A stretch of 64,000 nt of DNA from Sulfuritalea sp. (GTDB lineage Bacteria > Pseudomonadota > Gammaproteobacteria > Burkholderiales > Rhodocyclaceae). The notes beneath the pieces were generated by a model that made no database searches, was not told the DNA's origin, and worked only from the letters and a program-made list of their open reading frames with translations. The DNA lies in the NCBI GenBank assembly GCA_016716965.1, contig JADJUP010000030.1, positions 1 through 64,000 on the forward strand, read 5' to 3'. The stretch's first letter is position 1. Each line of letters opens with the position of its first letter. A program made the translations under genes and the position numbers. Positions 25,685 through 34,699 of the stretch are shown here, piece after piece.

Positions 25685-26118
25685 CGAACATCACCTTCTT
25701 TCATGGCGCGAGCGACCGCCTTCAGGCCGCAGTCGAATGGCTGGCCCGTGCAGGATACGAAAGTCGGTCGGTGGTGGTTTATGTACCATCAGAGTCGGAT
25801 TGCCAGCGACTGGATCGCCTGCTCTGGACCGTCCCGGCGACAGGCTTTGTCGCTCACTGCACAGCCGATGATCGCCTGGCAGGAGAAACGCCGATCATCC
25901 TCGCATCCAGACTGGAGGAATCCGTGCAGGATGATTGCCTTTTGAATCTTTCAGATGAAATACCACCGGGATTCAGCCGCTTCCAGCAACTGGTCGAAAT
26001 CGTCAGCGTCGACGATCGCGACCGCCTGCCAGGCCGTGAGCGCTTCCGCTTTTATCGCGAACGCGGCTACCCACTGCGCAACGACGACATTTCGAATGGA
26101 TTCGAGTCAAATGGCTGA
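25681..26118 (+). CDS. holC: DNA polymerase III chi subunit
   Basis: 145 aa. It opens MTNITFFHGASDRLQAAVEWL and contains DRLLWTVPATGFVAHC, matching HolC, which links the clamp loader to SSB through the SSB C-terminal peptide. The gene overlaps pepA by 4 bp, the conserved pepA-holC arrangement. The C-terminus FRFYRERGYPLRNDD is typical. Confidence 0.92.
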   Translation: MTNITFFHGASDRLQAAVEWLARAGYESRSVVVYVPSESDCQRLDRLLWTVPATGFVAHCTADDRLAGETPIILASRLEESVQDDCLLNLSDEIPPGFSRFQQLVEIVSVDDRDRLPGRERFRFYRERGYPLRNDDISNGFESNG

Positions 26119-26497
26119 CGACGGTACCAGTGAGATCCTGCTCAAGGCCGATGCGCTGATCCGGCGATCGCGAACCTATGTCGCTGGATTGCCATCAGCG
26201 CAAAAGCCAATGGCGCCGCCTGACGACGACTTGCCTGTGCTAACGGAAATTGTCACCGAGCATGATGTCGCCCTCGCCACGGCACCGCCTCACATGCAGC
26301 AGCATCTCGACGCGTTGCGCGAAGAATTGTCGCTCTGGCTTGAACAGGAGTTGCCACATGCCGTGCTGAAGGTAACTGACGGGCTCGCCGACCAGTTGAT
26401 GGGCGAACTGACTCATCAGGCCGAAAGGAACCTCCTGCCACGACTATTGGCCCGTCTGGATGGCACGGCCCAAAAGCCGCCGTCAGCGACCGACTAA
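26111..26497 (+). CDS. Hypothetical protein downstream of holC
   Basis: 128 aa, soluble, no signal peptide or membrane helix. The C-terminal half (HMQQHLDALREELSLWLEQE to NLLPRLLARLDG) is predicted helical and acidic/amphipathic. The N-terminus contains SEILLKADALIRR, and a Pro-rich linker (KPMAPPDDDLPVL) separates the halves. It overlaps holC by 8 bp and the convergent GST gene by 4 bp. Position suggests cotranslation with holC; no function can be given. Confidence 0.65.
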   Translation: MADDGTSEILLKADALIRRSRTYVAGLPSAQKPMAPPDDDLPVLTEIVTEHDVALATAPPHMQQHLDALREELSLWLEQELPHAVLKVTDGLADQLMGELTHQAERNLLPRLLARLDGTAQKPPSATD

Positions 26498-27102
26498 ACT
26501 GGCGGAACGGTATCCAAGAACGCTTGGCGCTGCATCAACTTCTCGTAAAAAGCCGAAAGCGTGGGATGCTGGCGCGCCCACGGAATGTCACCCAGTCGAA
26601 ACGACACGTAACCTAGCGCGCAACCCACAGCAACATCAGCCAGAGAAAGGCCGTTGCCGTGGCACCAGGGCTGATCACCCAAATCGTCGGCCATGACTTT
26701 CAGTGCACCGTTAACCTTGCCGCGCTGACGGTCGATCCAGGACGGGCTGCGCTCGCCGTCGGGTCGTTTTGCTTCCAGAAATGCCGAGACGGCAGCATCG
26801 AGAACGCCGTCGGCAAGAGCCTCCCAGCGTTTCACGCTGATTCGTTCGCGGCCGGACGCAGGGATCAGACGATTATTGGGCGCCACTGTATCCAGGTATT
26901 CGGCGATGACGCGGGAATCATAGAGCGTACTGTCGTCGTCCAGTACCAACACCGGTACCTTTCCGAGCGGATTGAACGTGCCGACCTGATTGTCCCCCGC
27001 CCATGGGTTATCGAGAACCAATTCGTAATCGATCTTCTTTTCCGCCAGCACGACACGTATCTTGCGGACGTAGGGACTGGTAAGCGAACCGATCAGTTTC
27101 AT
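26494..27102 (-). CDS. Glutathione S-transferase family protein
   Basis: 202 aa. N-terminal thioredoxin-like domain MKLIGSLTSPYVRKIRVVLAEKKIDYELV with the glutathione-site segment GKVPVLVLDDDSTLYDSRVI, then the all-helical domain ending near SLADVAVGCALGYVSFR. The first Ser of TSPYVRK is the likely glutathione-activating residue, as in many bacterial GSTs. ATG 27102 matches the family N-terminus. It has its own promoter; substrate unknown. Confidence 0.9.
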   Translation of the reverse strand: MKLIGSLTSPYVRKIRVVLAEKKIDYELVLDNPWAGDNQVGTFNPLGKVPVLVLDDDSTLYDSRVIAEYLDTVAPNNRLIPASGRERISVKRWEALADGVLDAAVSAFLEAKRPDGERSPSWIDRQRGKVNGALKVMADDLGDQPWCHGNGLSLADVAVGCALGYVSFRLGDIPWARQHPTLSAFYEKLMQRQAFLDTVPPV

Positions 27103-27134
27103 TGGGGCAAACCGCAAAGTTTTGGGGCGTGGAA

Positions 27135-27162
27135 ACTATACCACGCGGTCTCCATACAGCAA
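27135..27162 (-). promoter_or_regulatory. Putative promoter of the GST gene
   Basis: On the minus strand TTGCTG (27162-27157), 16-bp spacer, TATAGT (27140-27135), about 33 nt before the ATG. The -10 lies inside a small hairpin (CGTGG...CCACG). Confidence 0.45.
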
Positions 27163-27247
27163 GGCTTCCGTGGCCGGCGAGTCCAAACCTGCATGTTAAA
27201 ATTCACATGTTTTCAGGGCCCTCAGCGCATCCTCCAGCGCCATCGAA

Positions 27248-28615
27248 ATGACACTTACCGCACTTACCGCACTCTCACCGCTGGACGGTCGCTACGCGTC
27301 CAAGGTCGAAAGCCTGCGCATCCACTTCTCCGAATTCGGGCTTATACGGAATCGCATCCGGGTCGAGATCGAATGGCTGAAGGCGCTTTCCGCTGGCAGC
27401 CAGTTCGTCGAATGCCCGGCGTTTTCCTCCGCCACGATCGCTCAACTCGATCAGATCGTCTCTGGCTTCTCGGTCGCCGACGCCGACGCGGTAAAAGCCA
27501 TCGAGGCACGCACCAATCACGACGTAAAGGCGATGGAGTACTGGCTGAAGGACACCCTGGCCGGCAACCCGGAGGTCATGCGTGTCAGCGAATTCATCCA
27601 CTTCGGCTGCACCTCGGAAGACATCAACAATGCTTCACATGCCCTGATGCTGAAGGATGCGATCAGTGGCAGCCTGTTGCCCGAACTTGACCGCGTGATT
27701 GCCCGCCTGCGCGACCTCGCCCATCAGTTGGCGGAACTCCCGATGCTGGCCCGCACGCACGGGCAACCGGCAACACCGACCACGCTGGGCAAGGAAATGG
27801 CCAATATCGCGGCGCGTCTGATGCGGGCCCGCAGGCAAATTTCCGCAGTGTCGCTCAGTGCAAAATTCAATGGTGCCGTGGGCAATTACAACGCCCATCT
27901 CGCGGCCTATCCGGAGGTCGACTGGGAGGCTTTCAATCGCAGCTTCATCGAGTCACTGGGCCTCGAGTTCAATCCCTACACCATCCAGATCGAACCGCAC
28001 GATGCCATGGCCGAGCTGTTCGACGCGATGGCGCGTGCCAATACCATCCTGATCGATGCCGACCGCGACATTTGGCAGTACATCTCGCTGGGCTATTTCA
28101 AGCAGAAACTCAAAGAGGGGGAAATCGGTTCCTCGACCATGCCGCACAAGGTCAATCCGATCGACTTCGAAAACTCCGAAGGCAACCTGGGGCTCGCCAA
28201 TGCGGTGCTGCGCCATCTGGCGGAGAAACTGCCGATATCGCGCCTGCAGCGCGATTTAACCGACTCGACAGTACTGCGCAACATGGGGGTCGCCTTCGGC
28301 TACACCCTGCTCGCCTTCGACTCTACGCTGCGCGGACTGAACAAGCTGGAAGCCAATCCACAGCGACTGGCCGAAGATCTGCGGGATGCGTGGGAAGTGC
28401 TGGCCGAGCCGGTGCAGACGGTGATGCGTCGCTTCGGCGTACCCAACCCATACGAACAACTCAAGGAACTTACGCGCGGCAAGGGCATCGAGCGCGATGC
28501 CTTGCGGCAGTTCATCGCGAAACTGCCGTTGCCGGAAGCAGACCGCCAGCGACTGCTCGACATGACCCCGGCTTCGTACATAGGCAAGGCAGCCGAACTG
28601 GCGAGGAATATCTGA
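27248..28615 (+). CDS. purB: Adenylosuccinate lyase
   Basis: 455 aa. Cleaves SAICAR and adenylosuccinate in purine synthesis. The fumarase/aspartase signature GSSTMPHKVNPIDFEN holds the catalytic Ser. TSEDINNASHALML and RTHGQPATPTT are further substrate-site motifs. The N-terminus MTLTALTALSPLDGRY contains a tandem 9-bp duplication (27253-27270) that doubles Leu-Thr-Ala. Followed after 1 nt by the DUF2322-like gene. Confidence 0.97.
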   Translation: MTLTALTALSPLDGRYASKVESLRIHFSEFGLIRNRIRVEIEWLKALSAGSQFVECPAFSSATIAQLDQIVSGFSVADADAVKAIEARTNHDVKAMEYWLKDTLAGNPEVMRVSEFIHFGCTSEDINNASHALMLKDAISGSLLPELDRVIARLRDLAHQLAELPMLARTHGQPATPTTLGKEMANIAARLMRARRQISAVSLSAKFNGAVGNYNAHLAAYPEVDWEAFNRSFIESLGLEFNPYTIQIEPHDAMAELFDAMARANTILIDADRDIWQYISLGYFKQKLKEGEIGSSTMPHKVNPIDFENSEGNLGLANAVLRHLAEKLPISRLQRDLTDSTVLRNMGVAFGYTLLAFDSTLRGLNKLEANPQRLAEDLRDAWEVLAEPVQTVMRRFGVPNPYEQLKELTRGKGIERDALRQFIAKLPLPEADRQRLLDMTPASYIGKAAELARNI

Positions 28616-28616
28616 G

Positions 28617-28946
28617 ATGGGGTTTGCCGAGAATCTCAAGCAATTGCCGCGAATATCGCACCTTGCTGCAATCCAGTTGCTGGACCGGGATGGAGTCGTC
28701 GTCGGCACCATAGAAAACAAGACCGGCCAAACCGGATCCCTGTCGGTCTATAACCACCTCGGGCAGATTTACGGTGCGATCACGATCGAAGCTGCGAAAA
28801 AGGGGCTGGAACTTTATTCGGAACACACCGAGGACGCGCGCCTGAACCCTGGAAAACATCCCAACATCGACCGACTCCTGGCATTGGCTGCGGGTGACAG
28901 CGGTTTGCTGCGTGTCAAACACCTGTTCGCCACGACGATCGAATAG
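28617..28946 (+). CDS. DUF2322-like small protein
   Basis: 109 aa, soluble. Segments LKQLPRISHLAAIQLLDRDG, YNHLGQIYGAITIEAAKKGLELYSEH and KHPNIDRLLALA resemble the uncharacterised DUF2322 family. It begins 1 nt after the purB stop and is probably co-transcribed with it. The function is unknown; the family assignment is from memory. Confidence 0.65.
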   Translation: MGFAENLKQLPRISHLAAIQLLDRDGVVVGTIENKTGQTGSLSVYNHLGQIYGAITIEAAKKGLELYSEHTEDARLNPGKHPNIDRLLALAAGDSGLLRVKHLFATTIE

Positions 28947-29072
28947 CCTTCGTCCCGTCCCATCCCGGACGGAACTGAGGATCCATAGATGCATGGAATA
29001 ATCGCCGCGGTCCAAGCGTATACCCCATGCCACTTCGTGCTGGCCATTCCCTAGACAGAATAAGGAGTCAAG

Positions 29073-29540
29073 ATGAAATTCAAGAAGATCGCCGTTACCG
29101 CTCTCGCCATCGGCCTTTCCAGCGCAACCCTGGCGCAATCGATCGGCAAGCCGGAGGATCAGATTCGTTGGCGCCAGTCGGTCATGCAGACCCTGGGCTG
29201 GAGCATGGGCCGCATCAAGGCGAATATCGAAGGTGCCTACAACAAGGATCAGGTTATCCAGGCTGCCAACACCATACAGGCGCTGGCCAATTCCGGCTCA
29301 GGCGCATTGTTTGCACCTGGGACCGACAAGGGCAAGGGATGGCACGAGACCGAGGTCAAACCTGAACTTTTCACAAACACCGCGAAGTTAAGGGAAGTCG
29401 GATCGGCATACAACAAGGAAGCCAATGAACTGGCTAAGGTCGCCGCTGCGGGCGATGCCGCCGCCGTCAAAACCCAGTTCGGCAATCTGGGCAAGGCCTG
29501 CAAGGCCTGTCACGACGAGTTCCGCAAGGAACAAAAGTAA
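29073..29540 (+). CDS. Class II cytochrome c (cytochrome c'-type)
   Basis: 155 aa. Sec signal peptide FKKIAVTALAIGLSSATLA, then a four-helix-bundle c' sequence with Arg/Met-rich helix 1 (QIRWRQSVMQTLGWSMGRI) and the C-terminal haem site CKACHDEFR typical of class II. Periplasmic; c'-type proteins bind NO or act as electron carriers. Strong AAGGAG Shine-Dalgarno. It is convergent with a cytochrome b gene that could be its membrane partner. Confidence 0.93.
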   Translation: MKFKKIAVTALAIGLSSATLAQSIGKPEDQIRWRQSVMQTLGWSMGRIKANIEGAYNKDQVIQAANTIQALANSGSGALFAPGTDKGKGWHETEVKPELFTNTAKLREVGSAYNKEANELAKVAAAGDAAAVKTQFGNLGKACKACHDEFRKEQK

Positions 29541-29576
29541 GCAGATCGCCGTCCGGCAACGCCGGGCATGAGAACA

Positions 29577-29604
29577 AACGGCCACCCGACGGTGGCCGTT
29601 TTTC
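29577..29604 (+). terminator. Rho-independent terminator after cytochrome c'
   Basis: AACGGCCACC, 4-nt loop, GGTGGCCGTT, then TTTC. It ends exactly where the stop codon of the convergent cytochrome b gene begins (29605). Confidence 0.85.
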
Positions 29605-30312
29605 TTACCAGTTGGGTGCGGCGGCAGGTGCCGCGGCCGCCGGAGGCGAGGAAATCCAGGCGCCGCTGGCGCAGTAGGCTGCGCCCAGTGCCAAGACCAG
29701 CGCAATACAGAGAGCCACCGGGCCGCCACCTTTTGCCGTCTCGCCAACGCCGTCCGCCTGGATACCGCTTCGCATAACTTTCTGCCCGGTGATCATCGGC
29801 ATGATCAGGGTTTCCTTCTTGATCCGGACGTAAAAGGCGATCGCCGCAAGATGCGCCACCACCAGCAGGATGATCAGCGGTTCGACCAGGCGATGGATGC
29901 CCACCACGCGGTCCGACAGATCCTTGCCGACCAGGGCATACAAGGGGCCTTCGAAAGCGATGTCGTCATTCGCGAAAAGGCCGGTCGCCACCAGCAGCAG
30001 CAGGGTGCCGAGCATGGCCAGAACTGAAAGTGCGCCAAGCGGGTTGTGGCCCTCGCCGTGCCACTGCCCGCGAAGGTAGGCGATGATGGCACCGGGGCCG
30101 CGCACGAACTGGAAGAAACGGGCGTAGGTGGAACCTACAAAGCCCCAGACCAGGCGGAATACCAGCAGGCCTACCACCACCAGTCCGAAGCGGCCATGCC
30201 AGACCATCGCGTTGCCACCGATCTTCGCGCTGACAATGGAGCCTGAAACGCATACCACCAGCAGCCAATGGAACAGCCGTAGCGGCAGGTCCCAGACCAG
30301 GATGCGCTGCAT
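29605..30312 (-). CDS. Cytochrome b561-type membrane protein
   Basis: 235 aa. It starts MQRILVWDLPLRLFHWLLVV, the N-terminus of bacterial b-type cytochromes that receive electrons from quinol or pass them to periplasmic cytochrome c. Four core helices carry candidate haem-ligand His residues (FHWLL, WHGRFGLV, GIHRLVEPL, VAHLAAIAF). An unusual fifth helix and an Ala/Pro-rich tail (SSPPAAAAPAAAPNW) end the protein. The ATG overlaps the secF stop by one base, so it is the last gene of the sec operon. Pairing with the adjacent cytochrome c' is an inference. Confidence 0.88.
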   Translation of the reverse strand: MQRILVWDLPLRLFHWLLVVCVSGSIVSAKIGGNAMVWHGRFGLVVVGLLVFRLVWGFVGSTYARFFQFVRGPGAIIAYLRGQWHGEGHNPLGALSVLAMLGTLLLLVATGLFANDDIAFEGPLYALVGKDLSDRVVGIHRLVEPLIILLVVAHLAAIAFYVRIKKETLIMPMITGQKVMRSGIQADGVGETAKGGGPVALCIALVLALGAAYCASGAWISSPPAAAAPAAAPNW

Positions 30313-31262
30313 CAGACAACAGCCTCCTGCTTTTCGACCTTGGGCTTGACGAACTGCTCGCGCGACACACCCATCCACATCACGAGCGGGCTGGCGACCA
30401 GCACCGACGAGTAGATGCCGAAACAGATACCGATGGTCAGGGCCAGCGCAAAGTAGTGCAGCGCCGCGCCGCCAAATATCAGCATGGAGGTGACCATCAT
30501 CTGCGTCGAGCCATGGGTGATGATGGTGCGTGAAATGGTGCTGGTAATCGCGTGGTCCAGAACCTGAGGCGTCGTCAAGCCGCGCTTCTTCTTGAAGGTC
30601 TCGCGCACCCGGTCGAAGACCACCACAGACTCGTTGACGGAGTAGCCCAGCACAGCCAATACTGCTGCCAGCACCGGGAGGGAGAACTCCCACTGGAAGA
30701 AGGCGAAGAAACCGAGGATGATCACGACGTCATGCAGGTTGGCGATGATGGCGGACACGGCAAAGCGCCATTCGAAGCGAAACGCCAAGTACAACATGAT
30801 GCCGATGATGACCAGCAACAAGGCTAGTGCCCCGTCCTCGGCGAGTTCCTTGCCGACTTGCGGACCGACAAACTCGACCCGCTTCAGTTGCGGCGTCATG
30901 GCCGGCGCCGTACCGCCAGCGCCGACTTTCAACAACGAGGCCATGACCTGCTCGCCGACCTTGGAACTTTCGGCGCCCTTTGCCAGCGGCACGCGGATCA
31001 GCACATCGCGCGAAGAACCAAAGTTCTGTACCTGCGGATCGGCAAAACCGTCACTTTCCAGTTGCTGCCGTATCTTCCCCAGGTCCGGCGCCTGCGAATA
31101 GTTGACTTCCAACAGCGTGCCGCCGGTGAACTCAACGGAAAAATGCAGCCCCTTGGTCGCCAGGAAGAACACCGCGGCTAGGAAGGTGATCAACGAGATG
31201 ATGTTGAACACCAGGGCATGGCGCATGAAGGGAATGTCTTTGCGTATGCGGAAAAATTCCAT
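30312..31262 (-). CDS. secF: Protein translocase subunit SecF
   Basis: 316 aa, six membrane helices. Motifs are VEFTGGTLLEV in the periplasmic domain, VEFVGPQVGKELAEDG, and GYSVNESVVVFDRVRE in the RND-like core. Works with SecD to pull proteins through SecYEG using the proton gradient. The dispersed repeat encodes KVGAGGTA at about residues 112-119, in the variable part of the periplasmic loop just before the conserved VEFVGP. It lies 1 nt after secD. Confidence 0.96.
   Translation of the reverse strand: MEFFRIRKDIPFMRHALVFNIISLITFLAAVFFLATKGLHFSVEFTGGTLLEVNYSQAPDLGKIRQQLESDGFADPQVQNFGSSRDVLIRVPLAKGAESSKVGEQVMASLLKVGAGGTAPAMTPQLKRVEFVGPQVGKELAEDGALALLLVIIGIMLYLAFRFEWRFAVSAIIANLHDVVIILGFFAFFQWEFSLPVLAAVLAVLGYSVNESVVVFDRVRETFKKKRGLTTPQVLDHAITSTISRTIITHGSTQMMVTSMLIFGGAALHYFALALTIGICFGIYSSVLVASPLVMWMGVSREQFVKPKVEKQEAVV
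30907..30928 (-). repeat. Dispersed repeat copy 4 (inside secF)
   Basis: Variable pair GT; coding reading KVGAGGTA. First copy after the 21.7-kb gap. Confidence 0.9.
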
Positions 31263-31263
31263 C

Positions 31264-33132
31264 TCAGACTCCCGGTTTCCAGACTTGGCCGATGCTCACA
31301 GAGCCCAGCTTGCGCCGGTGGCCGTAGATCAGGTTGATCAGCGCGCGCGACACCACTACCGAACTGAAGATCGAGGTCAGGATGCCCAGGCAATGCACCA
31401 CCGCGAAGCCGCGCACCGGACCGGAACCGAAGATCAACAGTGCGACGCCGGCAATCAGCGTGGTGATGTTCGAATCGAGGATGGTTGCCCAGGCGCGTTC
31501 GTAACCGGCGGTAATCGATGCCTGCGGCGAGTTGCCGCCGCGCAATTCCTCACGCACCCGCTCGTTGATCAGCACATTGGCATCGATCGCCATGCCCAGC
31601 GTCAGGGCGATGGCGGCGATGCCGGGCAAGGTCAGGGTCGCCTGCAAGAGGGACAGCAGCGCCACCAGGAACAGCAGGTTGGCCGACAGCGCCAGCACCG
31701 ACACGACGCCGAACAGCAGGTAATACGAGATCATGAACACCGAGATGGCGATGAAGCCCCACTTCGTCGAGTTGAAGCCCTTGTCGATGTTGTCGGCGCC
31801 GAGGCTGGGACCGACCGTACGCTCCTCGATGATTTCCATCGGGGCCGCAAGCGATCCCGCGCGCAGAAGCAGGGCCACGTCATTCGCTTCGACGGTGCTC
31901 ATGCGACCTGAGATCTGCACCCGGCCGCCACCGATCTCGGTGCGAATCACCGGCGCGGTAACCACTTCACCCTTGCCCTTCTCGATGAGGAGAATGGCCA
32001 TGCGCTTGCCGACGCTCTCGCGCGTCACATCCTTGAAAATCCGCGCACCGGACGAGTCGAGCGACAGATGCACGGCAGGTTCCTGTGTCTGGCTGTCGAA
32101 CCCGGCTTGCGCATCGGTCAGCCGCTCACCGGTCAGCACCACCTGCTTCTTCACCAGCAGACCACGTCCGCCACGTTCGATGTAGTACTCGGTCCCCGGC
32201 GGCGGCTCGCCGCGCGCTGCCTGCTCCATGATGTCCATGTTGGCGCTGGCTTCGTCGTCGACCATGCGCACTTCCAGCGTCGCCGTGCGGCCCAGGATGT
32301 CCTTCGCCTTGGCCGTGTCCTGCACGCCGGGCAACTGCACCACGATCCGGTCGATGCCCTGCTGCTGGATCACCGGTTCGGCAACGCCGAGTTCGTTGAT
32401 TCGATTGTGCAAGGTGGTGATGTTCTGTTTCACCGCGAATTCCTGGATGCGCTTCTCGGCCTGCGGCATGAGGGTCGCGACCAGGCGGAAATCGGCACCC
32501 TCCTGTGCGTCGGCCAACTGCAGGTCAGGCTGGTTGTTGGCCAGCGCGGCACGCGCCTTGTCGCGAGTTTCCGCATCGCGGAAGCGGATTGCCACCGTCT
32601 GTCCCTCGCGCACGACGCCACCGTGGCGAATGTTCTTGTCGCGCATCAGGCTACGTAAATCCGCACCAATCGAATCGAGCCGTTTGGTCAGGGCGCCCTT
32701 CATGTCTACCTGCAGCAGGAAATGCACGCCACCACGCAGGTCGAGGCCGAGATACATCGGCAGCGCATGGATTCCGGTCAGCCAGTTGGGCGAGTCGGAG
32801 ACCAGGTTGAGCGCGACACTGTAGCTGGCGTCCGCGGCCACAGGATTCAGCGTCTTCTCGATGGCGTCCTTGGCCTTGAGCTGGGTATCGGTATCGGCCA
32901 GGCGCACCCGTATGCTGTTGAGGTCAAGCACCACGCCCTGCGGTACCACGGCGGCGCCTTTGAGCGCTGCCTCCACCTGCGACATCAGGCGGGCGTCAAC
33001 CTTGTGCGTCGCCTTGACGCTGGCCACCTGCACGGCGGGCGCCTCGCCAAAGAAGTTGGGCAGGGTGTACAACAGTCCGAGCACCAGGGCAATCAGGACC
33101 GTGGCATTCTTCCAGAGAGGATAGCGATTCAT
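31264..33132 (-). CDS. secD: Protein translocase subunit SecD
   Basis: 622 aa. N-terminal helix (ALVLGLLYTLPNFFGEAPAV), a large periplasmic domain with the DLRGGVHFLLQVD motif, and five C-terminal helices containing ALTLGMAIDANVLINERVREE. Membrane-embedded RND-family motor subunit paired with SecF. Preceded by yajC after 76 nt, giving the conserved queA-tgt-yajC-secD-secF order. Confidence 0.97.
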   Translation of the reverse strand: MNRYPLWKNATVLIALVLGLLYTLPNFFGEAPAVQVASVKATHKVDARLMSQVEAALKGAAVVPQGVVLDLNSIRVRLADTDTQLKAKDAIEKTLNPVAADASYSVALNLVSDSPNWLTGIHALPMYLGLDLRGGVHFLLQVDMKGALTKRLDSIGADLRSLMRDKNIRHGGVVREGQTVAIRFRDAETRDKARAALANNQPDLQLADAQEGADFRLVATLMPQAEKRIQEFAVKQNITTLHNRINELGVAEPVIQQQGIDRIVVQLPGVQDTAKAKDILGRTATLEVRMVDDEASANMDIMEQAARGEPPPGTEYYIERGGRGLLVKKQVVLTGERLTDAQAGFDSQTQEPAVHLSLDSSGARIFKDVTRESVGKRMAILLIEKGKGEVVTAPVIRTEIGGGRVQISGRMSTVEANDVALLLRAGSLAAPMEIIEERTVGPSLGADNIDKGFNSTKWGFIAISVFMISYYLLFGVVSVLALSANLLFLVALLSLLQATLTLPGIAAIALTLGMAIDANVLINERVREELRGGNSPQASITAGYERAWATILDSNITTLIAGVALLIFGSGPVRGFAVVHCLGILTSIFSSVVVSRALINLIYGHRRKLGSVSIGQVWKPGV

Positions 33133-33208
33133 TTTTTCGGTAGGAAGAAGTAAGGGATGCCGAAGCTGCGCGACGCGACCTCAAGGCCGCGCGAGCGCAC
33201 CTCGCCCG

Positions 33209-33550
33209 TTACAGATTCTTGAGCGTACCCTTGGGCAAGAGCGCGCCCACGGCGTTTTTCTGCACGGTGATCACCACCGGACCATCCTTGCCCTCAGCGA
33301 CTTCCAGGCTCAGATAGTTTTCGCCGACCTTGGAAATGCGGCCGGTGATGCCGCCCTGGGTAACCACCTCGTCACCCTTGGCCAGTTCGCTGACCATCTT
33401 CTGCTGCTCCTTGGCCTTCTTCATCTGCGGCCGGATCATGACGAACCAGAGCACGACGAACATCAGCAGGATGGGCAGCATGCCCATCAAACCGCCGGTC
33501 GGGTCTTGGGCGGCGCCGGCCGCCTGCGCGTAAGCATTTGAAATCAGCAC
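33209..33550 (-). CDS. yajC: Preprotein translocase accessory subunit YajC
   Basis: 113 aa from a GTG start at 33550, which has GGAGA 6 nt upstream. One membrane helix (LPILLMFVVLWFVMIRPQMK) is followed by the family motif RPQMKKAKEQQKMVSEL and GDEVVTQGGITGRI. Associates with SecDF-YidC. Confidence 0.95.
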   Translation of the reverse strand: MLISNAYAQAAGAAQDPTGGLMGMLPILLMFVVLWFVMIRPQMKKAKEQQKMVSELAKGDEVVTQGGITGRISKVGENYLSLEVAEGKDGPVVITVQKNAVGALLPKGTLKNL

Positions 33551-33586
33551 TGTGTATCTCCAGAATTGTCGGACAGAACCGACGAA

Positions 33587-34699
33587 TTATACCTGCTCGC
33601 CCGCCCGCCCCCGAGTGAAGCGCAGGCGGAAACCGGCGAAGTCGCCCTGTTCGATGGCCACCCGCATTTCCGCCATCAGTATCTGGTAGTAGTACAAATT
33701 GTGGATGGTGTTCAGACGCGCGCCCAGTATCTCGCCGATGCGATGCAGGTGGTGCAGGTAGGCGCGCGTGAAATTCCGGCAGGTATAGCAGCCGCAGGTC
33801 TCGTCCAGCGGCCGGGTATCGTTCTTGTGGCTGGCGTTCTTGATCTTGACGTCGCCATGGCGGGTAAACAGCCATCCGTTGCGCGCGTTGCGCGTGGGCA
33901 TCACGCAGTCGAACATGTCGATGCCGTGTCCCACGGCATACACCAGGTCTTCCGGCGTGCCCACCCCCATCAGGTAGCGCGGTTTGCCGGAGGGCAGGCG
34001 CGGCGCGGCATGGGCCAGGATGCGCGCCATTTCCTCCTTCGGTTCGCCGACCGACAGCCCGCCGATGGCGAAACCGTCGAAGCCGATATCTACCAGCGCC
34101 GCCAGCGATTCGTCGCGCAGGTCCTCGTGCATGCCGCCCTGCACGATGCCGAACAGGGCATTCGAATTCTGCAGGCGGTCGTGTTCGTCGCGCGAGCGGC
34201 GCGCCCAGCGCAGGGACAGGCGCATCGAAGCGGCGGCGGTTGCCAGGTCCGCCGGATAGGGCGTGCATTCGTCGAAGATCATCACCACGTCGGAATTCAG
34301 CACATGCTGGATGCGCATGGACTCTTCGGGCGTCAGGAACAGCCGGTCGCCGTTGATCGGCGACGCGAACTTCACCCCTTCCTCGCTGATCTTGCGCAAC
34401 TCGCCCAGCGAAAACACCTGGAAGCCGCCCGAATCGGTGAGGATCGGCCCGTTCCAGCCCATGAATCGATGCAAGCCGCCATGCGCGGCGACCACCTCCA
34501 GCCCCGGCCGCAACCAGAGGTGGAAGGTATTGCCGAGCACGATGGACGCGCCGATGCCGACCAGTTCCTCGGGCGACATGGCCTTCACCGTGCCATAGGT
34601 TCCCACCGGCATGAAGGTCGGCGTCTGCGCCACGCCATGCGCCAGCGTCAGCGTTCCGCGCCGCGCGGCGCCATCCGTGGCGAGCAGATCGAACTTCAC
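33587..34699 (-). CDS. tgt: Queuine tRNA-ribosyltransferase
   Basis: 370 aa from a GTG start at 34699, which overlaps the queA stop (GTGA). Exchanges G34 of GUN-anticodon tRNAs for preQ1. DSGGFQVFSL holds the first catalytic Asp and GGLSVGEPKEEM the substrate pocket. The Zn site CGCYTCRNFTRAYLHHL, with its downstream His, is intact. Confidence 0.97.
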   Translation of the reverse strand: MKFDLLATDGAARRGTLTLAHGVAQTPTFMPVGTYGTVKAMSPEELVGIGASIVLGNTFHLWLRPGLEVVAAHGGLHRFMGWNGPILTDSGGFQVFSLGELRKISEEGVKFASPINGDRLFLTPEESMRIQHVLNSDVVMIFDECTPYPADLATAAASMRLSLRWARRSRDEHDRLQNSNALFGIVQGGMHEDLRDESLAALVDIGFDGFAIGGLSVGEPKEEMARILAHAAPRLPSGKPRYLMGVGTPEDLVYAVGHGIDMFDCVMPTRNARNGWLFTRHGDVKIKNASHKNDTRPLDETCGCYTCRNFTRAYLHHLHRIGEILGARLNTIHNLYYYQILMAEMRVAIEQGDFAGFRLRFTRGRAGEQV

